This document shows, in pieces, positions 33,641 to 41,717 of a DNA stretch of 44,814 bases. The notes beneath the pieces are model-generated. The model was not told the origin of the DNA. It made no database searches and saw nothing but the letters and a program-made list of their open reading frames with translations. The translations under genes were made by a program, and so were the position numbers. Within the stretch, counting starts at the first letter, position 1. Every line of letters begins with the position of its first letter. Where the stretch lies: assembly GCA_902592545.1 (NCBI GenBank), contig CACJFA010000007.1, positions 1 through 44,814 on the forward strand, read 5' to 3'. The stretch is from an uncultured Pelagibacteraceae bacterium (GTDB lineage: Bacteria > Pseudomonadota > Alphaproteobacteria > Pelagibacterales > Pelagibacteraceae).

Positions 33641-34513
33641 TTATTTAGCGACCTTTTTGACAAGTAATGGAGACAAAAATTGTATAACTACTGCAGTAAT
33701 AACTACGGCTCCCCCAAAAAGTACAGTAAGTGGTGGGTTTTCATTTGCAAACATCCATGCCCACATAGGTCCTAGGACAGCTTCGGTTAACATGATAATT
33801 CCAACAAATGCTGAAGGAGTTGATCTTGCTCCAATTGTTATAAGTATAAATCCAAGTCCAACTTGAAAAAATCCTGCAATAAAACCTAAAAAAATATCAT
33901 TTGTTGAAACCAAAATACTCGGTGACATAAACAAACCTATTAGTGTTGCAAAAATTCCAGCAACCAATTGTAAAGGTATCATGTCAACTTTTGGATATTT
34001 TCTGACAATTAAAATTAAGATTGCAAATGATATCGGCATAATAAATGCAACTAGGTTTCCAGTCATTTGACCTGGTGTTAGTGAACTTCCCAACATTAAA
34101 ATAATACCAGCTACTGCTGTAATAATGCAAGTTAATGTAATTTTTGAAATTTTTTCTTTTAAAAATACGTAACCAAAAATTGCTAAAAACAAAGCTTGAG
34201 TTTGAATTATAAAGTTTGCATTGGCTACTGTTGTTTCGTACATAGCAAATACATAGCTAGCAAATCCAATGGATAAAATTATGCCTCCGAATAAACCTGG
34301 AATTCCAGATTTATAAAGAGCACTAAAAATTTTTCCTTTGTAAGTAAAGATTAAAAAAATTGTAATTACTCCAATAAAGAAAAGTGATCTCCAAAATAAT
34401 ATTTGCCAAAGTGTAGATCCGTCAAAAGACTTAACAATTAAACCTCCAAAACTTAATGCGCAAGCTCCTAAAAAAACTAAAAAAGGACCTGGTATTTTTG
34501 ATAAAAAATTCAT
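33641..34513 (-). CDS. DMT (EamA) family permease of the pxp operon
   Basis: A 290-residue protein with ten helices and two EamA repeats: FLGACALSFGGLIVKSFDG opens the first repeat and IIMLTEAVLGPMWAWMFANE closes the second. It lies in the inner membrane with unknown substrate. It overlaps pxpC by one base (pxpB-pxpC-DMT order), so 5-oxoproline, glutamate or a related amino acid is a context-based guess. The gcv promoter and riboswitch start just after its stop, so read-through into gcvT is possible. It ends LSPLLVKKVAK. It is one of three DMT genes in the window. Confidence 0.9.
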   Translation of the reverse strand: MNFLSKIPGPFLVFLGACALSFGGLIVKSFDGSTLWQILFWRSLFFIGVITIFLIFTYKGKIFSALYKSGIPGLFGGIILSIGFASYVFAMYETTVANANFIIQTQALFLAIFGYVFLKEKISKITLTCIITAVAGIILMLGSSLTPGQMTGNLVAFIMPISFAILILIVRKYPKVDMIPLQLVAGIFATLIGLFMSPSILVSTNDIFLGFIAGFFQVGLGFILITIGARSTPSAFVGIIMLTEAVLGPMWAWMFANENPPLTVLFGGAVVITAVVIQFLSPLLVKKVAK

Positions 34514-35457
34514 TAAATTTGTAATAGTAAATTTTGAGTTTCCATTTCATATAACTTAAATAAAGTCTCTGCATCAGATAAATTAATCTCTTTGAATTTT
34601 ATTTTTGAACCAGGAGACATCTGTACTAATCGGTCATAATCGACACTAGCCACAACTCCAATTTTTGGATAACCACCTATAGTACCATGATCTGAAAGCA
34701 TTATAATTGGATTTCCGTCTGCCGGTACTTGGATTACACCTTTAATCAAACCCTCTGATTTTATATTGGTATTCACAATATTATCTATTTTAGGCCCTTC
34801 TAGTCTCATACCCATTCTGTCTGAAAGTTTCGATACTGTGAATTCCTTTTCATAAAATATTTTTTTACCTTCTTCAGAAAAATAATCAAAATTAGTGCCT
34901 TTAATCACCCTTATGTTTTCTATTTTAGTATTAATGTAATTAGTTTTTTTAATATCCTTATTTGAATTTATTTTTTTAAGATTAATTCTTTGCCCTACAT
35001 CTAATTTTTTTCCATCATTAGATCCAATATTTGCTTTTGTATTTATAGAACAACTATTCCATTGAAATTTTAAATCGAACTCTCCACCTAGTGCTAAATA
35101 TCCATAGACTGATTTATTTGTAGATATGATATTTATCTCATCTCCATTTTCAATTTGATAACTTTCATAACATTTGCCCTCAATTTCAGTATCTTTTTTT
35201 TTAATCAAAAAAATTACATCCCCAGTGACAGCAAAATTAATTTTTTCTCCTGAATATTTTATATGAGGACCTTGATATGCAAACTCTATCACTGCAGAGT
35301 CTAAATTATTATTAACAAGTTTATTAGCTATAAGATAATTTCTATTATCCATAGCACCACTAAACGGAATACCAATATGATAAAGATGATCCCTACCTTT
35401 ATCTTGAAAGGTAGTATTAATTCCAGGTCTGATTATATCTAAATAATTATTGCTCAT
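34513..35457 (-). CDS. pxpC: 5-oxoprolinase subunit C (KipA / biotin-dependent carboxyltransferase-like)
   Basis: A 314-residue protein of the CT_A_B (KipA/YbgK) family. Typical parts are TFQDKGRDHLYHIGIPFSGAMD near residue 15, DNRNYLIANKLVNN, and KLSDRMGMRLEGP near residue 212, then GVIQVPADGNPIIMLSDHGT. With PxpA and PxpB it makes the ATP-dependent 5-oxoprolinase that turns 5-oxoproline (pyroglutamate) into glutamate. The length is close to E. coli PxpC (310). It overlaps pxpB by 11 bases and the DMT gene by 1. Confidence 0.94.
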   Translation of the reverse strand: MSNNYLDIIRPGINTTFQDKGRDHLYHIGIPFSGAMDNRNYLIANKLVNNNLDSAVIEFAYQGPHIKYSGEKINFAVTGDVIFLIKKKDTEIEGKCYESYQIENGDEINIISTNKSVYGYLALGGEFDLKFQWNSCSINTKANIGSNDGKKLDVGQRINLKKINSNKDIKKTNYINTKIENIRVIKGTNFDYFSEEGKKIFYEKEFTVSKLSDRMGMRLEGPKIDNIVNTNIKSEGLIKGVIQVPADGNPIIMLSDHGTIGGYPKIGVVASVDYDRLVQMSPGSKIKFKEINLSDAETLFKLYEMETQNLLLQI

Positions 35458-36124
35458 TATAATTTTTATACTGATCTAAAGTAATTTCCTTAAAAACTAC
35501 TGCATCTCCTGGATTAATTAGATTTGGTTTGTCTTCTTTTGAACTATCAAAGACATCTAAAGGTGTGTTTCCTAAAATATTCCATCCACCTGGACTTTCA
35601 AATGTATAAATGTTTGCAAATTGCTCAGTTAATGCAACAGATCCCTTGGGCACTTTTACTCTTGGGGTTTCTAAACGTTGAGCTCGCATATTCTCATCTA
35701 AGTCACCAAGAAAAGGCATGCCAGCAATAAACCCTGTCATGTAACAAAAATATTCCTTATTTAAAAAATTCTCTAAAATTTTTTCTCTACTTAGTTTTAA
35801 TATTTCTTCCAATCTTTTAATGTCCATTGAAAAATTTTCATGACAACAAACTGGTATTTCTAATTTTTTAGAATTTATATCTATTGAGTCTTCAGCATTT
35901 ATATTTTCAACATAATTTTTTACTTCTTTAAAATTTGTTTTTTTTAGATCATAAGAAATAATTAATTTATTATAAGAAGGTGTTAAATTATTTATCCCTT
36001 CAAATTTTTTTTCTTTAATAGTTTTAAAATATTTTATTACTTGTAAATTAATTGATTTATTTACTTCATTACCAAAATCGCAGTACAAAGCTGCGTCACC
36101 AAGATTTGATATATTTTTTATCAT
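35447..36124 (-). CDS. pxpB: 5-oxoprolinase subunit B (KipI)
   Basis: A 225-residue protein of the CT_C_D (KipI/YbgJ) family. The conserved CCHENFSMDI, TGFIAGMPFLGDL (about 128-140), PRVKVPKGSVAL and YTFESPGGWNILGNTP segments are all present. It is part of the PxpABC 5-oxoprolinase and in Bacillus the homologue also inhibits the sporulation kinase KinA. The first gene of pxpB-pxpC-DMT, it is divergent from pxpA with 27 bases between the start codons. On the minus strand TATAAC (36135-36130) with TTTCCA 17 bases upstream would start the mRNA at the ATG, that is, leaderless. Confidence 0.93.
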   Translation of the reverse strand: MIKNISNLGDAALYCDFGNEVNKSINLQVIKYFKTIKEKKFEGINNLTPSYNKLIISYDLKKTNFKEVKNYVENINAEDSIDINSKKLEIPVCCHENFSMDIKRLEEILKLSREKILENFLNKEYFCYMTGFIAGMPFLGDLDENMRAQRLETPRVKVPKGSVALTEQFANIYTFESPGGWNILGNTPLDVFDSSKEDKPNLINPGDAVVFKEITLDQYKNYNEQ

Positions 36125-36127
36125 GTC

Positions 36128-36143
36128 ATGTTATACTTAACAT
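36128..36143. promoter_or_regulatory. Palindrome between pxpB and pxpA
   Basis: ATGTTA-TACT-TAACAT is a perfect 6+6 inverted repeat in the 27-base space between divergent starts. It overlaps a TATACT (36132-36137) on the plus strand and TATAAC on the minus strand, which are the best -10 candidates of both genes. A single operator could control both directions. Confidence 0.35.
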
Positions 36144-36151
36144 TAGAGACT

Positions 36152-36925
36152 ATGGAAATTAATATAAATTGCGATTTAGGTGAAAAATCAAAACATCATT
36201 CAAATAAGTATGATCCAGATTTACTAGAAATAGTTAATTCTGCAAATGTCGCATGTGGTTATCATGCAGGTGATGATGAGTCGATGAATCAAGTAGTTCA
36301 AATTTCAAAAAAAAATGGTGTTAGTATTGGAGCGCATCCGTCATTTAATGACCCAGAAAATTTTGGAAGACAAAGAATGAATCTTACACCTAATGAGGTA
36401 AGGCAATTAATTATTGATCAATATCAAATTCTTCAAAAAATTGCTCAAGATCATGGAGAAAATGTTACTCACATAAAACCACACGGTGCTTTAAACAATA
36501 TGGCTTGTGAGGATATAGATTTAGCTACTACTTTAGCAAAAGCTATAAACGAGATTAATAAAGATTTAATTTATTTGGTTCCCACAGGATCTAAAATGGA
36601 AGTAGCAGCCAAAAAACTAAATATGCGTATAGCGTGTGAAATATTTGCTGACAGAAATTACGAAGATGATGGGAATTTAGTTTCTAGAAAAAAACCACAC
36701 GCTCTTATTACTGATCCAGAAGAAGCCAAAAAACACGTATTAAATATGGTTAAAAATCAGTCACTTAATTGTCACAGTGGAAAGCAAATACCTTGTGAAA
36801 TAGACTCTGTATGCATACATGGGGATAATGAAAGTTCATTATCTACTGCAAAATCAATTAGAGAAAATTTAATAGAAAATGGGCTGAAATTAAAACCACT
36901 TAACCAAATGAAAAAATTTATATGA
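36152..36925 (+). CDS. pxpA: 5-oxoprolinase subunit A (LamB/YcsF family)
   Basis: A LamB/YcsF protein and the third subunit of the 5-oxoprolinase. It starts with MEININCDLGEKS, the usual LamB/YcsF N-terminus, so ATG 36152 (258 codons including stop) is preferred over ATG 36128, which would add eight residues and overlap the operator-like palindrome. Further marks are NVACGYHAGDDESM, GVSIGAHPSFNDPENFGR, HIKPHGALNNMA and FADRNYEDDGNLVSR, the metal- and substrate-site residues of the TIM-like barrel. It overlaps the TPR gene by 4 bases. Confidence 0.94.
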   Translation: MEININCDLGEKSKHHSNKYDPDLLEIVNSANVACGYHAGDDESMNQVVQISKKNGVSIGAHPSFNDPENFGRQRMNLTPNEVRQLIIDQYQILQKIAQDHGENVTHIKPHGALNNMACEDIDLATTLAKAINEINKDLIYLVPTGSKMEVAAKKLNMRIACEIFADRNYEDDGNLVSRKKPHALITDPEEAKKHVLNMVKNQSLNCHSGKQIPCEIDSVCIHGDNESSLSTAKSIRENLIENGLKLKPLNQMKKFI

Positions 36926-37407
36926 TTAAAAAAACTTTTTATTCACTTCTGTTTTTAGTTTTCCTATCAACAAATTCATATTCCGCAGGATCAGACAGCA
37001 CTACGAAAGTAAAATCTAATTACAATAAAGCTGTAACTTTAATTAAGGCAGCTAAGAAATATGAAAAAAAAGGAAAAATAGAAAAAGCCAATAAGCGATA
37101 TGAAAAAGCTCAAGCCCTATTAATCAAATCAAACAAAAAAAAACCACTCCAAGCAGATACTTTAAACTATCTTGGTTTTACAACTAGGAAACTTGGAGAT
37201 TTTGAAAATGGAGAAAAGTATTATCTTTTAGGTTTAGAAATTGATCCAAATCACGTGGGTATAAACGAATATTTGGGTGAATTATACGTGGTTACTAATA
37301 GAATAGATTTAGCCAAAGAAAGATTAAAAGTATTAGAAAGTTGTAATTGCGAAGAGTATACAGAGTTAAAAGAAATTATTGATGGAACAAAACAATCAAA
37401 ATATTAA
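36922..37407 (+). CDS. Exported TPR-repeat protein
   Basis: A 161-residue protein with an N-terminal signal peptide (KKTFYSLLFLVFLSTNSYSA, cleavage after SYSA likely) and therefore periplasmic. About three TPR-like helix pairs follow, among them AAKKYEKKGKIEKANKRYEK and LNYLGFTTRKLGDFENGEKY. A cysteine pair CNC near residue 144 is unusual. No enzymatic motif is seen; it may bring partner proteins together. It overlaps pxpA by 4 bases and its stop is formed by the palindrome TTAA (37404-37407), which is also the stop of dctM on the other strand. Confidence 0.8.
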   Translation: MIKKTFYSLLFLVFLSTNSYSAGSDSTTKVKSNYNKAVTLIKAAKKYEKKGKIEKANKRYEKAQALLIKSNKKKPLQADTLNYLGFTTRKLGDFENGEKYYLLGLEIDPNHVGINEYLGELYVVTNRIDLAKERLKVLESCNCEEYTELKEIIDGTKQSKY

Positions 37408-38714
37408 TTTATATTTTGAACCATTTGTTGAGGCATCCATAATGCAATTTCAGGGAAAATAACAACAAGTATTACTGCAAGTATCATTAATAAAAATAAT
37501 GGAAAAGCACTTCTTGCAATAAACCCCATATCTTTGTTGGCCATTCCTTGTAAAACAAATAAATTAAACCCTACAGGTGGTGTGATTTGAGCCATCTCAA
37601 CTACAATAACTAAAAATATTCCAAACCAAATCATGTCAAAACCAGCCTGTCTAATCATTGGTTCAATGATTGCCATTGTTAAAACTACTGCTGAAATTCC
37701 ATCAAGAAACATTCCAAGAATAATATAAAAAATCATTAATACAAAAATTAATACATAAGGTGATAACTCCATATTTTGTATCCAGATAGCTAGATTTCTT
37801 GGAAGACCAGTAAATCCCATAGCTAATGATAAAAATGTAGAGCCAGCTAAAATAAAAGCAATCATACAAGAAGTTTTAGTTGCTCCTAATAACGATTGTT
37901 TAAATGTTTCAATGGTTAAGCTCTTTTGAAAATAAGATAAAATTAAAGCCCCTACTACACCTAAAGAAGCAGCTTCAGTTGCTGTTGCAACTCCAGTGTA
38001 TATTGATCCAATCACAGCTGATATTAAAATAATTACTGGTAATAATTGTTTTGATTTTCTTATTTTTTCTAGAAAGGAAAAATTTTCTACATATTTTGGC
38101 ATGTTTTTTTTATTTATTAAAGACCAGATAATCACATAAGACATAAATATAAGTGCAATCATTATCCCTGGAATAATTCCTGCAATAAATAGCTTTGCTA
38201 TAGACTCTTGAACAGTTACTCCATAAATTATTAATATTATTGAAGGAGGAATAAGAAGTCCTAAAGTTCCTGAGCCTGCTAGACTACCTAACAAAATTTT
38301 TTCTGGATATTTTCTTTTTCTTAATTCCGGTATAGACATCTTACCTACTGTTGCAACAGTTGCAGCAGAAGAGCCAGAAATTGCAGCAAAAAGTGCACAA
38401 CCAACAACATTTACATGAATTAATCCACCAGGTAATTTTTGCATCCATGGTGATAGTCCAGCAAATAAATTTTCAGATAACTTGGTCCTAAATAATATTT
38501 CACCCATCCAAACAAACAATGGTAAAGCTGTTAATGTCCATGATGATGAGGTTCCCCATATTGTAGTTGCCATAGCATCCCCAACTGGTCTTGAAGTAAA
38601 TAACATCATCCCAATTGTTGAAACTCCTATCATGCTTATCGCTACCCAGATGCCAGATCCAAGAAAGAATAAAAGTACACTTATAAAAAATATTATGAGA
38701 AATATTTCAGTCAT
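37404..38714 (-). CDS. dctM: TRAP transporter large permease DctM
   Basis: A 436-residue inner-membrane protein with about twelve hydrophobic segments, the sodium-coupled transport subunit of a tripartite transporter. The family motifs are FAAISGSSAATVATVGKMSI (about 113-132), LAGSGTLGLLIPPSIILIIYG, and AQITPPVGFNLFVLQGM near the C-terminus. It overlaps dctQ by 8 bases. Its substrate is set by the binding protein DctP next door. The stop shares TTAA with the opposing TPR gene. Confidence 0.95.
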   Translation of the reverse strand: MTEIFLIIFFISVLLFFLGSGIWVAISMIGVSTIGMMLFTSRPVGDAMATTIWGTSSSWTLTALPLFVWMGEILFRTKLSENLFAGLSPWMQKLPGGLIHVNVVGCALFAAISGSSAATVATVGKMSIPELRKRKYPEKILLGSLAGSGTLGLLIPPSIILIIYGVTVQESIAKLFIAGIIPGIMIALIFMSYVIIWSLINKKNMPKYVENFSFLEKIRKSKQLLPVIILISAVIGSIYTGVATATEAASLGVVGALILSYFQKSLTIETFKQSLLGATKTSCMIAFILAGSTFLSLAMGFTGLPRNLAIWIQNMELSPYVLIFVLMIFYIILGMFLDGISAVVLTMAIIEPMIRQAGFDMIWFGIFLVIVVEMAQITPPVGFNLFVLQGMANKDMGFIARSAFPLFLLMILAVILVVIFPEIALWMPQQMVQNIN

Positions 38715-39195
38715 TCTTGTTTAAAATTTTTAAAATAAATTTATGTAAAACAGCAATAAAAAAAATTAAAGATCCGATAGCTACACTAGTTTGAGGTATC
38801 CAAATTAAGATCTCATCTGCACCTTCGCTTCTCTCTTGAAAATCATAAGAGATTAATAACATTTTCCATAAATAAAAAGACAAATAACCTGAAAAAATTG
38901 TTGCTACAATCAGACACCATATTTCTAAAAATCTCTTATAAGATGAGGAGGCTTTTTCTAAGAAAAGAGTAATTCGAATATGTCCACCCTCAACAAAAGT
39001 AAATGCTAACGCATAAAAAGATGCTGCAGCCATGCAGTAACCTGAGTACTCAGCTAAACCTCTTATGTAAAAACCAAAAATCCTTGAGGAAATTCCAATT
39101 AAAATAAAAACTGCAACAAGTATTAAAAAAAAAGCAGCTAAATATCCTGAATATTTATAAAGTTTATTTAGATTATTATTTATTGATTGAAACAT
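38707..39195 (-). CDS. dctQ: TRAP transporter small permease DctQ
   Basis: A 162-residue protein with four membrane helices, the small permease that works with DctM. The family traits are an N-terminal amphipathic helix, GLAEYSGYCMAAASFYALAF with the acidic residue in helix 2, and a short basic C-terminus. The start at 39195 is 5 bases after a strong hairpin, and no Shine-Dalgarno sequence is visible. It overlaps dctM by 8 bases. Confidence 0.92.
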   Translation of the reverse strand: MFQSINNNLNKLYKYSGYLAAFFLILVAVFILIGISSRIFGFYIRGLAEYSGYCMAAASFYALAFTFVEGGHIRITLFLEKASSSYKRFLEIWCLIVATIFSGYLSFYLWKMLLISYDFQERSEGADEILIWIPQTSVAIGSLIFFIAVLHKFILKILNKND

Positions 39196-39200
39196 TTAGT

Positions 39201-39238
39201 AAAAAGGCCAACTTACTACAAGTTGGCCTTTTTTTTAA
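39201..39238 (-). terminator. Hairpin between dctP and dctQ (intra-operon terminator/attenuator)
   Basis: AAAAAGGCCAACTT (39201-39214) and AAGTTGGCCTTTTT (39220-39233) form a perfect 14-bp stem with a 5-base loop and T runs on both strands. On the minus strand it lies after the dctP stop and directly before dctQ. A leaky terminator here would give more DctP than permease. Confidence 0.85.
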
Positions 39239-39244
39239 GACTAT

Positions 39245-40216
39245 TTATTTGTAAGCAGATAAAACTGCAGCACCTCTGTCTCCAGCTTTTGCTTTCCATT
39301 CTTCAGACATTGTTGCTCCAACTTTTTCAAAATGTTTTTTCAAAGCTGAATTAACTTCGCCTACTTCCATTCCAGCATCTGCTAAAGCTTTCTTGTCTCC
39401 AGTATTACCTTGTTTAGATAATTCCCAGCCCTTTTCTTCAGCAATTGCTGCTTGATTCATGACAAGATCTTGAGTTGCTTTATCAAGTTTATTCCAAGCG
39501 GCTTTATTAGCTATGATCATATTTTTTGGAAACCATGCTGCTATATCATAAAAGTATTTAACACCATTTTCCCAAATCTTGCTATTTTTTCCAGTTGTAG
39601 GAGAAGTAATCATACTTTCAACGGCACCTGTAGAAAATGCTTGGCTAATTTCAGCTGCTTCAATTTTAGTTGGTGCCATTCCTGTTAACTCCGCAATTCT
39701 AATTGTTGCTGAGTTGTATGCTCTAAATTTTAATCCATTTAGGTCACCAACTTTTTTAATTTGCTTTTTACTGTAAAGTCCTTGTGCAGGCCATGGTACT
39801 GCATAAAGAAATACTAGTCCTTTTTCATCAAGACTCTTAACAATATATGGCTTTGAAGCTTCATATAATTTCATAGCATCATCATAAGTAGTTGCTAAGA
39901 AAGGTAATGAGTCAATTTCATATAAAGGATCTTCTTTTCCAAGAGCAGACATAAATCTTTCACCGATTGGTGCTTGACCAGTTCTTACAGCTCTGAAAAT
40001 TTCACCACCTTTAAATAATGAACCACCTGGGTGAGTAACAATTGTAAGTTTTCCACCACTTTTTTCAGTTACATTCTTTGCAAATTCTGTTGCATTAGCA
40101 GAATGAAAGTTCCCAGCACCATAAGCTAGTGCCATATCCCATTTTTCAGCTAAAGAAACGTTTGCAAATAACAATACTGAAGTAATTATAGATATAAACA
40201 ATTTGAATAATTTCAT
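39245..40216 (-). CDS. dctP: TRAP transporter substrate-binding protein DctP
   Basis: A 323-residue periplasmic binding protein with a signal peptide (KLFKLFISIITSVLLFANVS, cleavage after LAE-like boundary near residue 23). The mature part has the DctP fold with LKFRAYNSATIR (about residue 165), whose Arg binds the ligand carboxylate, and AFSTGAVESMITSP. The ligand is probably a carboxylic acid, unidentified; nearby pxp genes may point to an amino acid or keto acid, but this is inference. The start is well fixed by GGAGG 4 bases before the ATG. It is the first gene of dctP-dctQ-dctM. Confidence 0.94.
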   Translation of the reverse strand: MKLFKLFISIITSVLLFANVSLAEKWDMALAYGAGNFHSANATEFAKNVTEKSGGKLTIVTHPGGSLFKGGEIFRAVRTGQAPIGERFMSALGKEDPLYEIDSLPFLATTYDDAMKLYEASKPYIVKSLDEKGLVFLYAVPWPAQGLYSKKQIKKVGDLNGLKFRAYNSATIRIAELTGMAPTKIEAAEISQAFSTGAVESMITSPTTGKNSKIWENGVKYFYDIAAWFPKNMIIANKAAWNKLDKATQDLVMNQAAIAEEKGWELSKQGNTGDKKALADAGMEVGEVNSALKKHFEKVGATMSEEWKAKAGDRGAAVLSAYK

Positions 40217-40315
40217 CTATCCTCCTTTTTAAAATTAACATTTAATTATCTCTCAGAGATTAAATCAATAAAATTATCATCATGGCCTCATTGAAAAATT
40301 GTCAGATTATACTAT

Positions 40316-40321
40316 TATAAT
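40316..40321 (+). promoter_or_regulatory. Candidate -10 of the TerC-like gene
   Basis: A perfect TATAAT ends 6 bases before the TTG start codon at 40328, in the 111-base divergent gap to dctP. TTGAAA (40291-40296) lies 19 bases upstream as a possible -35. The predicted transcription start coincides with the T of the TTG. Apart from this the gap holds only the dctP leader with its GGAGG. Confidence 0.4.
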
Positions 40322-40327
40322 GTTATC

Positions 40328-40939
40328 TTGATTGAAGAGCTCATAATTTTAACCAATATAATTTTTATCACAATTATATTAACAGCAGATAACGCAGTGA
40401 TAGTTGGTTCTATTGCTTCAAATTTTGTTCCAAAAAATAGAAAACAAATAATTCTTTGGGGTGTAATTGGAGCCTTTGTTTTTAAAATCTTTTTTGCGAT
40501 TTTTGCGACTTTTTTATTTGAATTTTATTTTATAAAAATTTTAGGTGGTTTATTATTAATTTGGATTGTAAATGATTTAAGGAAAGATTTACTAGATATT
40601 AAAAAAGCAAAACCTACTACTAAAAAAGGGAAAGAGCCTTCATACATTAGTAGCATTGGAAAAGTTTTATTTGCAGATATCATGATTAGTTTTGATAATG
40701 TCATAGGTGTAGTTGCAGCAGCAAAAGGATATTTTGGATTTATGATATTTGGACTGATGTTGTCAGTTGTTTTAACTGGTGCTTTAGCAACATATATGGC
40801 TAATTATATTCAAAGACATATTTGGATAGCTTATATCGGATTAGTATTTATCTTAATCGTTGGTCTACAATTGGTAATCGGTGGTTTGGTTGATCTTGAA
40901 ATATTAAATATTAATGAAGAATTTAAAAAATACTTTTAA
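40328..40939 (+). CDS. TerC/YjbE family integral membrane protein
   Basis: A 203-residue protein with about six membrane helices, of the TerC/YjbE family. The first helix carries TIILTADNAVIVGSIA and the second half has ADIMISFDNVIGVVAAAKG, the two acidic/Asn (D-N) motifs thought to line a metal-ion path. Family members export manganese or other divalent ions, some with riboswitch control. It starts at TTG, because no ATG is in frame upstream or in the first helix; ATT 40331 is the only near alternative. The stop is directly followed by that of panB on the other strand (TAATTA). Confidence 0.85.
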   Translation: MIEELIILTNIIFITIILTADNAVIVGSIASNFVPKNRKQIILWGVIGAFVFKIFFAIFATFLFEFYFIKILGGLLLIWIVNDLRKDLLDIKKAKPTTKKGKEPSYISSIGKVLFADIMISFDNVIGVVAAAKGYFGFMIFGLMLSVVLTGALATYMANYIQRHIWIAYIGLVFILIVGLQLVIGGLVDLEILNINEEFKKYF

Positions 40940-41713
40940 TTAAAAAGAATTTTTTTTATTAGGAAATTTAATTTTTCTAACTTCTTTTGAATAATTTGAA
41001 ACAGCTTTGGAAATATCTTTTCTAATATTTGCATACTTTTTTACAAACTTATAATTCATTGGATTTAAGCCAATTAAATCATCAAAAACTAATATTTGTC
41101 CGTCACAATATTTAGAAGCTCCAATACCAATAGTTGGTATTTTTAAATTTTGCGTGGCAAGCTTTGCTAAAGAAGTTTCAACACATTCCAAAACAATTGA
41201 GAATACTCCAGCTTTTTCTAATAATTGCGAATCTCTTATAATGTTGTTTCTCTCTAACTTTTTTTTTCCTTTAAACTTGAAAGTTTTATCTGACTGAGGA
41301 AGCAAACCTAAATGGCCCATAACTGGAATTTTGTTTTTAACTAAAGATTTGATTGTTTTATAAATTGTTTTTCCACCTTCTAATTTCACACCATCACATT
41401 TTGTTTTTTTCATTATTTGCTTTGCGTTTTTCACTGCCTCTTTAGGAGTTCGATAGGTGTTATATGGCATATCAACAATCATTAAACTTTTTTTTATACC
41501 CATTCTCACACTTTTAGAGTGTTCAATCATAGTGCTCAAAGTTACTTCTCTTGTTGATTTATAATTGTATAAAACTGAACCAAGAGAATCTCCAACAAGT
41601 ATAATATCACAATGATTATCTAAAATTGATGCTACGTTTTTTGAATAAGCAGTTAAACTTACAATTTTTTGTTTATTTTTTTTTTTAATTAAATCTGAAA
41701 TTTTTTTTTTCAT
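40940..41713 (-). CDS. panB: 3-methyl-2-oxobutanoate hydroxymethyltransferase
   Basis: A 257-residue TIM-barrel enzyme that adds a hydroxymethyl group from methylene-THF to alpha-ketoisovalerate to give ketopantoate, the first step of pantothenate synthesis. The sequence has ILVGDSLGSVLYNYKSTREV near residue 38-57 with the Mg ligand Asp42, VMGHLGLLPQS, and IPTIGIGASKYCDGQILVFDDLIG, the C-terminal signature. It uses methylene-THF, which links it to the glycine cleavage product. No panC or panE is seen in the window. It follows gloA by 4 bases. Confidence 0.95.
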   Translation of the reverse strand: MKKKISDLIKKKNKQKIVSLTAYSKNVASILDNHCDIILVGDSLGSVLYNYKSTREVTLSTMIEHSKSVRMGIKKSLMIVDMPYNTYRTPKEAVKNAKQIMKKTKCDGVKLEGGKTIYKTIKSLVKNKIPVMGHLGLLPQSDKTFKFKGKKKLERNNIIRDSQLLEKAGVFSIVLECVETSLAKLATQNLKIPTIGIGASKYCDGQILVFDDLIGLNPMNYKFVKKYANIRKDISKAVSNYSKEVRKIKFPNKKNSF

Positions 41714-41717
41714 CGAC

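Noticed and set aside
33474..33866. 130-residue plus-strand frame across the riboswitch and the DMT gene
   Set aside because: It translates the complement of a conserved RNA and a real gene; no domain is recognisable.
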